DNA of 64,000 bases, taken from positions 1-64,000 of the forward strand of contig CALLUD010000029.1 in NCBI GenBank assembly GCA_938011325.1, given 5' to 3'. Below are positions 34,916-43,341 of the stretch, piece after piece. This stretch comes from an uncultured Spartobacteria bacterium (GTDB taxonomy: Bacteria; Verrucomicrobiota; Verrucomicrobiia; Chthoniobacterales; JAATET01). The notes under the pieces were generated by a model. The model was not told where the DNA came from and made no database searches. It saw nothing but the letters and a program-made list of their open reading frames with translations. Position numbers and translations under genes: made by a program. Position 1 is the first letter of the stretch. The number at the start of each line of letters is the position of its first letter.

Positions 34916-35230
34916 ACGCATTGGGACAAGTCGTTCCCACGTTGCGCAATGCGATCGACCACCTTCGAAGCGCAGCCCCTCCTCTGGGAACGCTCCTCCA
35001 TGCAGTGGGAGGAGAATTGCCTGCTCTTCGAAGAGCGTTCCATGCGCTGCGAACAGCATCAACTACTCTGGAAACGGCGTCGAATCCTCCAGGAAGAGCG
35101 TAGATTGCTACGAGAAGAGTATCTCATGCTACTGGAAGAACGTTCCCTCCCGTGTGCACGGCATTTCCCGCTCCGGGAACCGTGTCACCGGGCCTTGGAA
35201 CGCCGTTCCCTTTCCTGGATATGACGTTCC
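34916..35230 (+). repeat. Degenerate 21-bp tandem repeat array, about 15 units
   Basis: Units begin at 34916 and every 21 bp to 35210. The best-conserved core in each is ctggGAAgagcgttcc; GAA at unit positions 10-12 holds in most units, and 'cgttcc' ends several (35021, 35126, 35189, 35210). The clearest units are 34979-35146. The array lies in the 509-bp stretch between the convergent mlaD and Nudix genes. From TTG 34901 one frame stays open to 35224 and reads as heptads of the type 'LLxEERS', about 107 aa with Leu/Glu/Arg repeats. Because 21 bp is seven codons, any open frame would look heptad-like, so coding status is unproven. Confidence 0.7.
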
Positions 35231-35356
35231 GATGCCTCGCCGGTCGGGAAACGTTCGGCGGACTCCCGCGACGCCTCACCTGCCTGCCCGTCCCGACGCG
35301 AACTCCCCGTCGTCGGAGGGATCGCACCACGCCACGCGCCGATCACGAACCCCGGA

Positions 35357-35959
35357 TCACCGGACTTTCTCCGAAGCAGCATTCTGCTTCCACGGCACGG
35401 TGCCGGCTTCCAGCGCCACGCTGAGGTTGTGCAGCCAGATCGGCCACACCCAGTCGGTGAAGCGGCCTTCGGGCAGGTATTCGGGATTGAGCCGCAGCGG
35501 AAAGGTGATGGTATCCGGATTGAAGAATTTCTCGATTTCCTTCAGCGGCACCCAGGCATAAGGCCCGCGTTCAAAATACACGGCCTCGCGGGTGGGCGGC
35601 TTGGTATTCATGATCTCCGAAGCCGGCACCCGATCGACCTTCACGAAATAAAAGGCGAAGGGGCCGTCCATCGTCGGCTTTTGGTCCTTGATTGCCTCCA
35701 GCAGGTCGGCACGCCGGAAATACCCGCGCGTTTCCTCCTCGGTCTCGCGCGCCGCCGTTTCCGCGTAGGTCTCGCCCGGCTCGGAATGCCCGCCAAACGC
35801 CGCCCATCCGCGATCCACGGGCGGTGCGTGATCGGCAAGCAGCAGCTCGATCCCCTCGTCGGTCTCCGTGTAGAGGAGAATCCCCGCCGGCCCCTCGGCA
35901 AGAGCCTGAAAGCCGGCGACAACGCAAAGCGCAATCAAAGTAACAACCCGGAAATTCAT
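35357..35959 (-). CDS. Nudix hydrolase with a signal peptide
   Basis: 200 aa. A Nudix box is present from 'GGHSEPGETYAETAARETEEETRG' (Gly-x5-Glu-x7-Arg-Glu-x2-Glu-Glu). It is preceded by 'GWAAFG' and followed by a typical C-terminal fold. The first about 21 residues are hydrophobic and end 'FQALA', a signal peptide. An exported Nudix enzyme is unusual, since nucleotide diphosphate substrates are mainly cytoplasmic. The substrate is unknown. It is divergent from the gene at 36050. Confidence 0.85.
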   Translation of the reverse strand: MNFRVVTLIALCVVAGFQALAEGPAGILLYTETDEGIELLLADHAPPVDRGWAAFGGHSEPGETYAETAARETEEETRGYFRRADLLEAIKDQKPTMDGPFAFYFVKVDRVPASEIMNTKPPTREAVYFERGPYAWVPLKEIEKFFNPDTITFPLRLNPEYLPEGRFTDWVWPIWLHNLSVALEAGTVPWKQNAASEKVR

Positions 35960-36049
35960 GGCGCGCGGCAGAGTCGGGAATTCTCGCTCATGTGACAAGT
36001 GACATTCACCACCCCCGCGGACGGGCCCAGATGCGATCTCCCGCAAAGC

Positions 36050-36427
36050 ATGAAAACATTACTTGCCACCATCGTCGCCGGCATCGCGGCCGCTGTTTGT
36101 GTTCCCGGACTTGCCCAGTCGGACACCGCATCGCCCGGGCTGCCGTCCTCGCGCATCACGCACACCTACGAGGGCGAGGTGGTCACGGTGCATCCGAAGG
36201 AAATGGTCATCGCCGTTTCGAAAGGCGGCGAGGACGACACGATTGCCTACCAGTATTCCAAGCACACCCTCTTCGTGGATACCGACGGAAATCCGATCGA
36301 CGTGAAGATGCTCACCCCCGGCTCACCCGTGGCGGTGCAATACACGATGGACGGCGACATCCGTCACGTGGAACGCATCATCGCCGCCCCGCAATCGGGC
36401 ACCGGCGGCACGACCACGTCGCCCTAA
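36050..36427 (+). CDS. Small secreted protein of unknown function
   Basis: 125 aa. Signal peptide of about 22 residues ending 'GLAQ'. The mature part is a short beta-rich domain ('YEGEVVTVHPKEMVIAVS', then 'VKMLTPGSPVAVQYTMDGDIRHVERI') that recalls small DUF5666/OB-like exported domains. The tail is Gly/Thr-rich. The stop overlaps the convergent sulfotransferase stop. Confidence 0.7.
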   Translation: MKTLLATIVAGIAAAVCVPGLAQSDTASPGLPSSRITHTYEGEVVTVHPKEMVIAVSKGGEDDTIAYQYSKHTLFVDTDGNPIDVKMLTPGSPVAVQYTMDGDIRHVERIIAAPQSGTGGTTTSP

Positions 36428-37179
36428 CGCGCGTAGCCCCATTGATCGAGAACGGGGCCCAGCGCCCCGTTCAAGGTCTCGATCGTCTCCGGTCGCAGTT
36501 TGTCGCGGAAGCCGCCGGCACGCCCCGAGCGGTGATGCTGGCGAATGTCCTCATCCCTCCGCGGGCGGGAGCGCCGGTGCAGCTCCTCGATGGTTTCCGA
36601 CGACAGGTGCAGCGCCGCCGCGAGAGGCGCGGCGAAGCGATCGAAGTCGTCGATCAAATCTTCGTAGCGCAATGCAGTGCATCGCCGGCAGGCACGCCGG
36701 ATCCTCTCCACCCGCTCGAAATGGCGGTTCACCGCGCGGATCGAGCGCAGCGCAAATTCGTCCACCGTCTCGCCCTGCACGATCCGCTCGCGAATCTCCT
36801 CCTGCTGGGCGCGAATCTCGGCATTGGCACTGCTCCCGTGCGAGAACCCGAACGAATAATAGGCCGACACAAGAATGTCGCGCGGGTCGCGCACGAGGAG
36901 GACGGCGATCTTGTCGCGAATGAAGCGCCGGGCCATCGCCGGCGCGACAACCTGCTCGAAGATGGGCGACCGGCGGTTCACCGACAGCCGCAGCGGTCCA
37001 TAGACCGCTCCGCGTTCCGCAAAGTGGACCTCCACGTCGCTCTCCCCCGCGTAAATCCGGCTGGCGTAGTCCACATGCTCCAGCCCCGCACAGTGCTTCA
37101 GCACGAAGTCGCCGAAGAGCGAACTCGCGCACTTGTGAAGCGTGAAAAAGTAAACCGACTCGGGAGCGGACAAATTCAC
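36424..37179 (-). CDS. Sulfotransferase family protein
   Basis: 251 aa. A PAPS-binding 5' loop appears as 'FTLHKCASSLFGDFV' and the 3'-phosphate motif as 'LLVRDPRDILVSAYYSFGFSH'. Both are typical of cytosolic or carbohydrate sulfotransferases, which move sulfate from PAPS to hydroxyls. The acceptor is unknown. The start is set at GTG 37179 because a clear 'ggaggag' ribosome-binding site lies just upstream; a TTG further out would give a longer, less likely N-terminus. Confidence 0.8.
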   Translation of the reverse strand: MNLSAPESVYFFTLHKCASSLFGDFVLKHCAGLEHVDYASRIYAGESDVEVHFAERGAVYGPLRLSVNRRSPIFEQVVAPAMARRFIRDKIAVLLVRDPRDILVSAYYSFGFSHGSSANAEIRAQQEEIRERIVQGETVDEFALRSIRAVNRHFERVERIRRACRRCTALRYEDLIDDFDRFAAPLAAALHLSSETIEELHRRSRPRRDEDIRQHHRSGRAGGFRDKLRPETIETLNGALGPVLDQWGYAR

Positions 37180-37316
37180 CGCCCCTCCTCCAACAAACCA
37201 CTCACGAGGCAATTTCCTACCGCCTTGGCGGCTCCGGCACAACCCCGTCGAATGCCGGCCGCGTCCGCATTTGATTTTGCACCGACCACTGGCATGCTGT
37301 AGCCAAAGCTTCTCGC

Positions 37317-38966
37317 ATGGTGTTCGACGTCCTGAAATTCATCTTCATCCTCTTCGAGGTCATCCTCATTTTCAACCTGATGATCCTCGTCCACGAGTGG
37401 GGGCATTTCCTCGCCGCCCGCTGGCGCGGCCTGGTGGTCGAGAAGTTCGCCATCTGGTTCGGCAAGCCGATCTGGAAAAAGACCATCAACGGCGTCGAAT
37501 ACCGCCTGGGCTCGATCCCGGCCGGCGGCTTCGTGGCAATTCCGCAACTCGCCCCCATGGAGCTCATGGAAGGCGAAGTCGAGACGGACCGCTCGAAGCT
37601 CCCGCCCGTGAAGCCGCTCGACAAGATCATTGTCGCCTTCGCCGGCCCGCTCTTCAGTTTTCTGCTCGCCGTTCTCCTTGCCTGCGTCGTGTGGCTGATC
37701 GGCCGCCCCATCGGTGAGGGCGAGCTGAACACGACTGTCGGCGCGGTCGGCCCGAACTCGCCCGCCGAAAAGGCGGGCATCCGCCCCGGCGACCGCATCA
37801 CGTCGGTCAATGGCGTGCCCGTCACGCAATTCAGCCCCGCCGGCAATGCCCGCTCGAGCATCATCTGGAATGTCGCCCGCAGCAGCGCACCGCTCATTCC
37901 GATCACCTTCGAACGCAATGGCGAATCCCACACCGTCGAGGTCGCTCCCGTCACTCCCGAACGCGAAGGCTTGGGCCGCGCGCACCTGCGCCAGATCGGC
38001 ATCCTCCCCGCGACCACGCCGCGCATTGCAAATGTCCGCCCCGGCTCTCCGGAGGCAAAGGCCGGCTTCCGCGCGGGGGATTTCATCATCAAGGCAAACG
38101 GCCAGCCGCTGATCAGCGCCCTGCAGCTGGAAAGCGAAATCGACCGTGCGAATGGCCGCCCGATTCCGGTGACCGTCGAGCGCAACGGCGAGACCCTCCA
38201 CATGGAGCTGCCGATTCCGGCCGGGGAGATTCGCTCCGTTGCAAAAAACAGCCCCGCCGAAGCCGCAGGCTTGAAGCCCGGTGATGTGATCCTTGCCGCG
38301 GACGGCCGCCCGCTCCATCGCCTGCGGGCGCTCTCCGAGCTCATCCAGTCCACGGGAGGCAAGCCGGTCGAGCTGACGATCCAGCGCGGCGGAGAGACCT
38401 TTCAGCGGACGCTCACCCCGCAAAAGCCCGATGGCAGCGACCAGTATCGCATCGGCATCGTCTGGGGTGGTGGCGGCATCGAATGGGACTTCGAAGGACG
38501 CCTCACACGTGTCCACCCCACGCCGCTCCAGCAGATCAAGTCCGGCGCAACGACGATGTGGGATACGCTGGCCGCGGTGGTCTCGTCGAAGTCCGGCATC
38601 AGCATCCAGCACTTGAGCGGCCCGGTCGGCATCATGAATGCCTACTACATCCTCTTCCAGCGTGAGCAGGGCTGGCTCCTCGCGCTGTGGTTCAGCGTGG
38701 TGCTGAACATCAACCTCGCGATCCTCAACCTTCTGCCGATCCCCGTTCTCGACGGCGGGCACATCACGCTCGCAATCATCGAGGGCATCCGCCGCAAGCC
38801 AATCAACGTGCGCATTCTCGAATTCGTGCAAAACGGCTGCGCGCTGCTGCTCATCGGGTTCATCCTCTACGTGACATTCTTCGACACGCTCGACCTGCCA
38901 TTTTTCAATCGCGCGGACGGAGCTGGAGACATGAAATTCGAGCCGCCCGCCGCCTCGAATCAATGA
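37317..38966 (+). CDS. rseP: RseP-type intramembrane zinc metalloprotease
   Basis: 549 aa. Site-2 protease family. The active-site 'HEWGH' is in the first membrane helix (about residues 26-30) and the second-half motif 'NLLPIPVLDGGH' is near the C-terminus. Three PDZ-like modules sit between them (about 135-210, 225-290 and 300-375), each with a 'G-x-x-x-G-D-x-I' core. It performs regulated intramembrane proteolysis, for example of anti-sigma factors. It overlaps ispG by 4 nt. RseP paired with ispG, an isoprenoid gene, is a frequent bacterial neighbourhood. Confidence 0.93.
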   Translation: MVFDVLKFIFILFEVILIFNLMILVHEWGHFLAARWRGLVVEKFAIWFGKPIWKKTINGVEYRLGSIPAGGFVAIPQLAPMELMEGEVETDRSKLPPVKPLDKIIVAFAGPLFSFLLAVLLACVVWLIGRPIGEGELNTTVGAVGPNSPAEKAGIRPGDRITSVNGVPVTQFSPAGNARSSIIWNVARSSAPLIPITFERNGESHTVEVAPVTPEREGLGRAHLRQIGILPATTPRIANVRPGSPEAKAGFRAGDFIIKANGQPLISALQLESEIDRANGRPIPVTVERNGETLHMELPIPAGEIRSVAKNSPAEAAGLKPGDVILAADGRPLHRLRALSELIQSTGGKPVELTIQRGGETFQRTLTPQKPDGSDQYRIGIVWGGGGIEWDFEGRLTRVHPTPLQQIKSGATTMWDTLAAVVSSKSGISIQHLSGPVGIMNAYYILFQREQGWLLALWFSVVLNINLAILNLLPIPVLDGGHITLAIIEGIRRKPINVRILEFVQNGCALLLIGFILYVTFFDTLDLPFFNRADGAGDMKFEPPAASNQ

Positions 38967-40789
38967 CGACCTACGCCCCCTACTGGTTCCCGTCCGGTCG
39001 GCGGCGCACCCGGGAAGTGCGCGTGGGGAATGTGGGTGTCGGCGGAGACAACCCGATTCGTGTGCAGTCGATGCTGACCTGCGACACGATGGATACCGAG
39101 GCCTGCGTGCGGCAGACGCTCGAACTCGTCCACGTCGGCTGCGAGATCGTGCGAATCACCGCCCCGACCGTGAAGGACGCCCGCAATCTCGAGCACATCA
39201 AGGCGGGCCTCCGCGCCGCCGGATGCGACGTTCCGCTGGTCGCCGACATCCATTTCAAACCCGAAGCCGCCATGGAGGCGGCAAACTGGGTGGACAAGGT
39301 TCGCATCAATCCGGGCAACTACGCCGACTCGAAGAAGTTTGTCGTCCGCGACTACACCGACGAAGAATACAACGCCGAGCTGGAGCGCATTCGCGAGCGG
39401 TTCGCTCCGCTGGTCGAGAAATGCAAGGCGCGCGGCATTGCGATGCGCATCGGCACAAACCACGGCTCGCTGAGCGACCGCATCATGAACCGCTACGGCG
39501 ACACGCCGCTCGGCATGGTCGAGAGCGCGCTGGAATTCGCCCGCATCGCGCGCGAACTCGACTATCACGACTTCGTCTTTTCGATGAAGGCGTCGAATCC
39601 GAAGGTGATGATCGAGGCCTACCGCCTGCTCGTCGCGCGGCTCGACGCCGAGGGCCCCGACTGGAACTATCCGATCCATCTTGGAGTCACGGAGGCCGGT
39701 GACGGCGAGGATGGGCGCATCAAGAGTGCCATCGGCATCGGATCGTTGCTGCACGATGGCATCGGCGACACGATTCGCGTCTCGCTCACCGAGGACAGCG
39801 TTCACGAGATTCCCGTTGCGCGTTCCTTGATCGAAATCGCAAAGGCCCGCAACGCACCGCAACTTGCCGTCAGCATCCCGTGGGACGCCTTTTCCTATCG
39901 TCGCCGTGAAACGCAGCCGATTCGCGCTGGCGACGTCGCCGTCGGTGGCTCGGAAACGGTTCGCGTCGCCGTGCGACAGACCACGCTCGACCAGCTTGTC
40001 CACAAGCTCGACCGGCTCGGAGAGTTTCAACCGGAGTTCGTCGTCGAGCAGACAAACGTGCTCGAGATCGATCCCCGCGATTCTTCCGCAATCGACGGCG
40101 CAGCCGCCCTGCCGCATCCCGTTCTCGTCACGATTCCGGACCAGTGCGATCTCGACGTGGTCACCGCCTACCGCCTGCTCGCGGCACGGCTGGATCAGAG
40201 ACATCCCATTCTGCTCAAGGACGTGTTCCACCCTTCGAGCGACCCGGAGGCGGCCTTCGTGCCGATCCTGCTGCGTGCCGCCGCAAACCTTGGCTCGTTG
40301 CTCTGCGACGGCATCGGCGACGCGATTCTCGTGCAGGGCGAACATGCGCCCGGCCAGTCGCTCCGCCTCGCCTACAACATCCTGCAGGCCGCCGGCTGCC
40401 GCGTCTTCAAGACCGACTACGTCGCCTGCCCCAGTTGCGGACGAACCCTCTTCAATCTCCAGGAAACCACCGCGCGCATCAAGGCGGCCACCGGCCATCT
40501 CAAAGGCGTGCGACTCGCCATCATGGGCTGCATTGTCAACGGCCCCGGCGAAATGGCCGACGCCGACTTCGGCTACGTCGGCGGCGCACCGGGAAAGATC
40601 AACCTCTACGTCGGCAAGAAGGCCGTGAAGTTCAACATCCCCGAGGCCGAGGCCGTCGACCGGCTCATCGACCTCATCCGCGAACACGGCAAATGGGTCG
40701 AGGCCCCCGCGCCCGTCGAGAACCAAGCCTTCGCCGAACCGCGCGAAAACAGCGCCGCGACTCCGCATTCCGATTTCCCTCCGAACTGA
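38963..40789 (+). CDS. ispG: 4-hydroxy-3-methylbut-2-enyl diphosphate synthase IspG (long form)
   Basis: 608 aa. Penultimate MEP-pathway enzyme. The TIM-barrel N-terminus has 'NPIRVQSM' and 'PLVADIHF'. The C-terminal reductase domain has the 4Fe-4S motif 'CPSCGRTLFNL' and the late 'IMGCIVNGPGEM'. Between them is the extra domain (about 270-420) characteristic of plant, chlamydial and some verrucomicrobial/bacteroidetal enzymes; the common bacterial form is about 370-420 aa. ATG 38963 overlaps the rseP stop. Confidence 0.94.
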   Translation: MTTYAPYWFPSGRRRTREVRVGNVGVGGDNPIRVQSMLTCDTMDTEACVRQTLELVHVGCEIVRITAPTVKDARNLEHIKAGLRAAGCDVPLVADIHFKPEAAMEAANWVDKVRINPGNYADSKKFVVRDYTDEEYNAELERIRERFAPLVEKCKARGIAMRIGTNHGSLSDRIMNRYGDTPLGMVESALEFARIARELDYHDFVFSMKASNPKVMIEAYRLLVARLDAEGPDWNYPIHLGVTEAGDGEDGRIKSAIGIGSLLHDGIGDTIRVSLTEDSVHEIPVARSLIEIAKARNAPQLAVSIPWDAFSYRRRETQPIRAGDVAVGGSETVRVAVRQTTLDQLVHKLDRLGEFQPEFVVEQTNVLEIDPRDSSAIDGAAALPHPVLVTIPDQCDLDVVTAYRLLAARLDQRHPILLKDVFHPSSDPEAAFVPILLRAAANLGSLLCDGIGDAILVQGEHAPGQSLRLAYNILQAAGCRVFKTDYVACPSCGRTLFNLQETTARIKAATGHLKGVRLAIMGCIVNGPGEMADADFGYVGGAPGKINLYVGKKAVKFNIPEAEAVDRLIDLIREHGKWVEAPAPVENQAFAEPRENSAATPHSDFPPN

Positions 40790-40815
40790 GTTCTTGCCAT
40801 GACCAGCCGTGGGAA

Positions 40816-41283
40816 GTGCACTCGGGGCATAACCCGGAGCCTCGCATCGCGTATTGGAAAGCCTCGCCACCCGTCCTCCACACCATGTATGCGCTGGAAA
40901 AGGCAGCCATTTCGACCGGACTGGAGCGCCCGCTCCTTGAGCTGGTGAAACTGCGGGCGTCGCAGATCAACGGATGCGCTCGGTGCGTGGAACTCCACAC
41001 GCGCGAAGCGCGGGAGGCCGGCGAGACGGACGATCGGCTGGCAATGGTGTGCGTGTGGCCCGAGGCCACCTGCTTCACGCCACGCGAGCGGGCGGCGCTG
41101 CTGTGGACGGAAGTGCTCACGCGGCTCTCCGACGGACCCGTGCACGACGAAGACTTTGAGGCGGTGCGCGAGGAATTCAGCGAGGAGGAAATGACGAAAC
41201 TCACCCTCGCGATCGTGGCCATCAACGGCTGGAACCGCTTCAACGTCGGATTCGCCGTGCCACCGGGCGTCAGTCTCACCTGA
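40816..41283 (+). CDS. Carboxymuconolactone decarboxylase/AhpD-like protein, second copy
   Basis: 155 aa with a GTG start. The core matches the CMD protein at 11433 in order and spacing: 'RIAYWKA', 'LVKLRASQING', the redox 'CARCVELH', 'EATCFTPRERAAL' and 'AINGWNRFNVGFAVPPG'. An ATG at 40799 is out of frame, so GTG 40816 is used. It lies 26 nt after ispG. Unlike its paralogue it has no sigma-factor gene beside it. Probably a thiol peroxidase-like enzyme. Confidence 0.82.
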   Translation: MHSGHNPEPRIAYWKASPPVLHTMYALEKAAISTGLERPLLELVKLRASQINGCARCVELHTREAREAGETDDRLAMVCVWPEATCFTPRERAALLWTEVLTRLSDGPVHDEDFEAVREEFSEEEMTKLTLAIVAINGWNRFNVGFAVPPGVSLT

Positions 41284-41353
41284 ACGCGGCTCGGACTCAC
41301 GGGTGCGCGGATTCCATTGAAATGCCGCTCACATCAGCGCACCTTCCTCGCGC

Positions 41354-42133
41354 ATGCGAGCCGCCTTTTCTTCGTTCTTCGCGCTGATCCTCGGCATGAC
41401 CGGCGCGGCCATCTCCACCGCCCGGTCCGCCGCCCTCCCCGCAGACTGCCGGCAGCTCATTGTCGGCACCGCGGAAACCTGGGATTCCAACGTCGGATAC
41501 ATCCAGTGCTTCGAACGCGAGGGGCGAGGCTGGCGCGCGGTTTCCCAGCCGCAGCGCGTGCTCTTCGGAAAGAACGGCCTCGCGTGGGGCATCGGGGTCG
41601 CCGGGCAGGACGAATCCGGCCTGCGTAAGGCGGAGGGCGACAAGCGCGCTCCCGCGGGCATTTTCGAGATCGGCAAGGTTTACACCTACAGCCAGTCGCT
41701 GCCCGACGGGGCAAACTATCCGTTCCACACCGTCACCGCCGCCGACGCGTGGGTCGAAGACCCATCGCTGCCCGACTACAACCGTCACGTCCGGATCGAC
41801 CTGTCGAATCCCCCCGCGTGGTTCAAGAAGCAGCAAATGAAGCAGGACGACTTCGCGCACGCGTGGAAGATCGAGATCCGTCACAATGCCGACCCGCCAC
41901 TCCCCGGTCACGGCAGCGCCATCTTCTTCCACATCCAGCGCGGCCCGAACCGCCATTCCGCCGGATGCACCACGATGCCCCAGCCCGCCATTCTCTCGAT
42001 CATCCGCTGGCTCCGCGCTGATGCGCACCCGCATTACGCCCTGTTGCCCAAGGCCGAGTATCTCGAGCGCTGGAAAAAATGGGGACTTCCCTCCCCGGAG
42101 GTCGCGGCCTCGCTTCTCGCAGCGCAGCCATGA
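41354..42133 (+). CDS. L,D-transpeptidase (YkuD) family protein, secreted
   Basis: 259 aa. Signal peptide of about 25 residues. YkuD core: 'KAEGDKRAPAGIFEI' (family 'GDxxTPxG'), 'DDFAHAWKIEIRHN', and the catalytic segment 'FFHIQRGPNRHSAGCTTM' with His, Ser and Cys. Such enzymes make 3,3-crosslinks in peptidoglycan or attach lipoproteins. It is probably periplasmic. Confidence 0.85.
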   Translation: MRAAFSSFFALILGMTGAAISTARSAALPADCRQLIVGTAETWDSNVGYIQCFEREGRGWRAVSQPQRVLFGKNGLAWGIGVAGQDESGLRKAEGDKRAPAGIFEIGKVYTYSQSLPDGANYPFHTVTAADAWVEDPSLPDYNRHVRIDLSNPPAWFKKQQMKQDDFAHAWKIEIRHNADPPLPGHGSAIFFHIQRGPNRHSAGCTTMPQPAILSIIRWLRADAHPHYALLPKAEYLERWKKWGLPSPEVAASLLAAQP

Positions 42134-42178
42134 TTTCGTTTGCGTCGGACTTCCCCGGGGTCTAGCGTCACAGTTGAA

Positions 42179-42412
42179 ATGACACCGCTGTTCGCATTCG
42201 GGATGCCGGGCTGGCAGGAGATTCTGCTGGTTCTGATCATCGTGCTCATCCTCTTTGGCGCCAAGCGCCTTCCTGAGCTCGCTCGCAGCCTTGCCCAAAG
42301 CATGAACGAATTCCGAAAGGCGAAGGACGAATTCGATCGCGAGCTGCACAAGAGCGCGGAAGAGCTGAAGATCAAGGAACCCGCCGAGAAGCAGCCCCAC
42401 AAGTCGGTCTGA
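42179..42412 (+). CDS. tatA: Twin-arginine translocase subunit TatA/TatB-like
   Basis: 77 aa. One N-terminal membrane helix ('GWQEILLVLIIVLILFGAKRLPELARSL') containing the 'FGAKRLPELARSL' hinge, then an amphipathic helix and a polar tail. This is the TatA/E pattern. No tatC is in the window. It lies 45 nt after the L,D-transpeptidase gene. Confidence 0.9.
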   Translation: MTPLFAFGMPGWQEILLVLIIVLILFGAKRLPELARSLAQSMNEFRKAKDEFDRELHKSAEELKIKEPAEKQPHKSV

Positions 42413-42432
42413 TCCTCTCTCGCGCAGTTCGG

Positions 42433-43341
42433 TTGACCCTCGTGCGCCTCCCCCGCCGACTCGCGTTTTTTTCGGCCATTTTCGTCGCAGCCGTCGCGAC
42501 GGCCGCCGAGCCGATCACGTTCGTCGGCTACAACGTCAACAACTGGCTCACCATGGACCGCTACGTCGACGGAAAGCGCGTTTCCGGCCAGCCGAAACCG
42601 GAGGAAGAGAAGGCCGCAGTCGTCGGGATTCTCAACCGCCTGAAGCCCGACATTCTCGGCGTCGTGGAAATGGGTTCGAAGGAGGATCTCGCCGATCTTC
42701 AGTCGCGCCTGAAGGCCAAAGGAATCGACCTTCCGCACCCGGCCTGGGTGGAAGGCCCGGACGTCGAGCGCCATGTCGCGCTGTTGAGCCGGTTTCCAAT
42801 CGTCTCGGATCAGTCCGTCTCCAATCTCCCCATCGACCTCAACGGCGCACCGCTTGCCGTCCAGCGCGGAATTCTCGACGTCACAATCGAGCCCGCCGAG
42901 GGCTACCAGCTGCGCGTCGTCGGCGTGCATTTCAAATCCAAACGCGACGTGCCGGACTTCGATCAGGCACAGCTCCGCGCCAGGGAAGCCGCGGTCCTTC
43001 GCGAGCATGTCACGGGCATCCTCAAGGAGGATCCCGAGGCGAATGTCCTGATCTTCGGCGACTTCAACGACACGAAAAACGAATACCCCGTCCGCCACAT
43101 CATCAGCCGCTCCGCAAAGCCAAAGCTCACCGACCTCCAGCTCACCGACGACGCCGGAGAGCGATGGACGCATTACTGGCGCACCGCCGATATCTATTCC
43201 CGCCTCGACTACCTCGTCGTCAGTCCCGGCCTGCTTCCGGAGATCGACCAGGAGAGGAGCGGCATCGACTCCTCCCCCGACTGGAACCGCGCGAGCGACC
43301 ATCGCGCGGTCCACACCACCATCACGCCATCGGACCAATGA
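42433..43341 (+). CDS. Secreted endonuclease/exonuclease/phosphatase family protein
   Basis: 302 aa. Signal peptide ends near 'ATAAE'. The EEP fold is shown by 'FVGYNVNNW', 'DILGVVEMG' with the metal-binding Glu, 'VHFKS', 'LIFGDFND' and the C-terminal 'SDHRAV'. This superfamily covers nucleases, sphingomyelinases and phosphatases; the substrate is unknown. The start is uncertain: TTG 42433 or GTG 42442. It overlaps the next gene by 4 nt. Confidence 0.85.
   Translation: MTLVRLPRRLAFFSAIFVAAVATAAEPITFVGYNVNNWLTMDRYVDGKRVSGQPKPEEEKAAVVGILNRLKPDILGVVEMGSKEDLADLQSRLKAKGIDLPHPAWVEGPDVERHVALLSRFPIVSDQSVSNLPIDLNGAPLAVQRGILDVTIEPAEGYQLRVVGVHFKSKRDVPDFDQAQLRAREAAVLREHVTGILKEDPEANVLIFGDFNDTKNEYPVRHIISRSAKPKLTDLQLTDDAGERWTHYWRTADIYSRLDYLVVSPGLLPEIDQERSGIDSSPDWNRASDHRAVHTTITPSDQ

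Noticed and set aside
34916..35230. CRISPR array
   Set aside because: Units are contiguous, imperfect and 21 bp long with no constant repeat separated by unique spacers, and no cas gene is nearby.
40799..40815. ATG start for the second CMD gene
   Set aside because: This ATG is out of frame with the CMD protein; GTG 40816 is in frame.
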